Shown here: positions 12,771 through 12,896 of the stretch, piece by piece | How the letters are laid out: each line of letters begins with the position of its first letter | Numbering within the stretch: position 1 is the stretch's first letter | NCBI GenBank assembly: GCA_020850375.1 | Contig: JADZET010000331.1 | Span: 1-12,896, forward strand | DNA length: 12,896 nt | Direction of reading: 5' to 3' | Source of the DNA: Phycisphaeraceae bacterium | Lineage (GTDB): Bacteria; Planctomycetota; Phycisphaerae; Phycisphaerales; Phycisphaeraceae | Notes under the pieces: generated by a model | The model's database searches: none | Seen by the model: the letters and a program-made list of their open reading frames with translations, nothing else | What the model was told of the DNA's origin: nothing | Program-made: the position numbers and the translations under genes

Positions 12771-12896
12771 TCAGTCGCCGAAGGTCGTGCCCAGGTCGCG
12801 GGCGACCTGCATCAGGGGGTGGTCGAGCTTGACCAGGCGCTGCTTGTTGGCCACGTCGAGCAGGTCAATGTCGGCCACGCTGCGGCCCTTCATGAC
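12771..12896 (-). CDS. C-terminal 41 codons of a gene cut by the window edge, possibly 6-phosphofructokinase
   Basis: On the minus strand an open frame enters at 12896 and stops at 12771. The segment VADIDLLDVANKQRLVKLDHPLMQVARDLGTTFGD resembles, from memory, the C-terminal end of phosphofructokinases of the PPi-dependent or long-clade type, where a DHPL...AR..G..FGD ending is common. That match is a recollection rather than a search result. It ends 47 bp before the CNNM start on the same strand, so the two may be co-transcribed. Confidence 0.45.
   Translation of the reverse strand, partial: VMKGRSVADIDLLDVANKQRLVKLDHPLMQVARDLGTTFGD

Overview
The window reads as a GC-rich bacterial chromosome segment, most likely from a planctomycete and probably a Phycisphaerae-like lineage. 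The strongest pointer is the large secreted glycoside hydrolase: it ends in a two-repeat dockerin-like module of the DINPFVxAL type followed by a PEP-CTERM sorting signal. The 9-nt-periodic intergenic repeats fit the same guess. Taxonomy is an inference; there is no rRNA gene here.

Layout. Positions 1-1794 (minus) carry the N-terminal part of a class II CCA-adding enzyme/poly(A) polymerase and, upstream of it, an orphan histidine kinase without a sensor domain. A 405-bp intergenic region (1795-2199) holds two near-perfect parS sites and leads into parB (2200-3324, plus), with no parA beside it. An FkbM-type methyltransferase follows (3459-4307, plus). It converges on a class III-like polyphosphate kinase 2 (4475-5287, minus) across an inverted pair of 9-nt-periodic repeats. 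A second 9-nt repeat block lies between ppk2 and the divergent glycoside hydrolase gene (5672-7921, plus), which ends at a textbook intrinsic terminator (8037-8066).

From about 8068 to 9540 base composition drops: sampled 60-bp blocks are 45-53% GC, against about 72% in a block of argC. This islet contains a minus-strand pair: a soluble ClpP/SppA-like serine peptidase of the SDH_sah type and, 20 bp downstream, a 68-codon ORF of unknown function. It is the most accessory-looking part of the window. Core genes resume with argC (9553-10569, minus), a small heat-shock protein (10850-11284, plus) behind a sigma32-like promoter, a CNNM/CorC-type membrane protein with CBS domains (11380-12723, minus), and the last 41 codons of a further minus-strand gene (12771-12896), tentatively 6-phosphofructokinase.

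How they work together. ParB and the parS sites form a self-contained chromosome-segregation locus: ParB loads at parS just upstream of its own gene, and its intact N-terminal motif implies a ParA encoded elsewhere. The other core genes (tRNA maturation, polyphosphate/nucleotide metabolism, arginine biosynthesis, proteostasis, ion transport) look like unrelated housekeeping units with their own promoters. I found no complete novel multi-gene system. The best candidates for something undescribed are the low-GC peptidase/small-ORF pair, the low-GC codon patch over the ParB recognition helix, and the inverted repeat that abuts a parS site.
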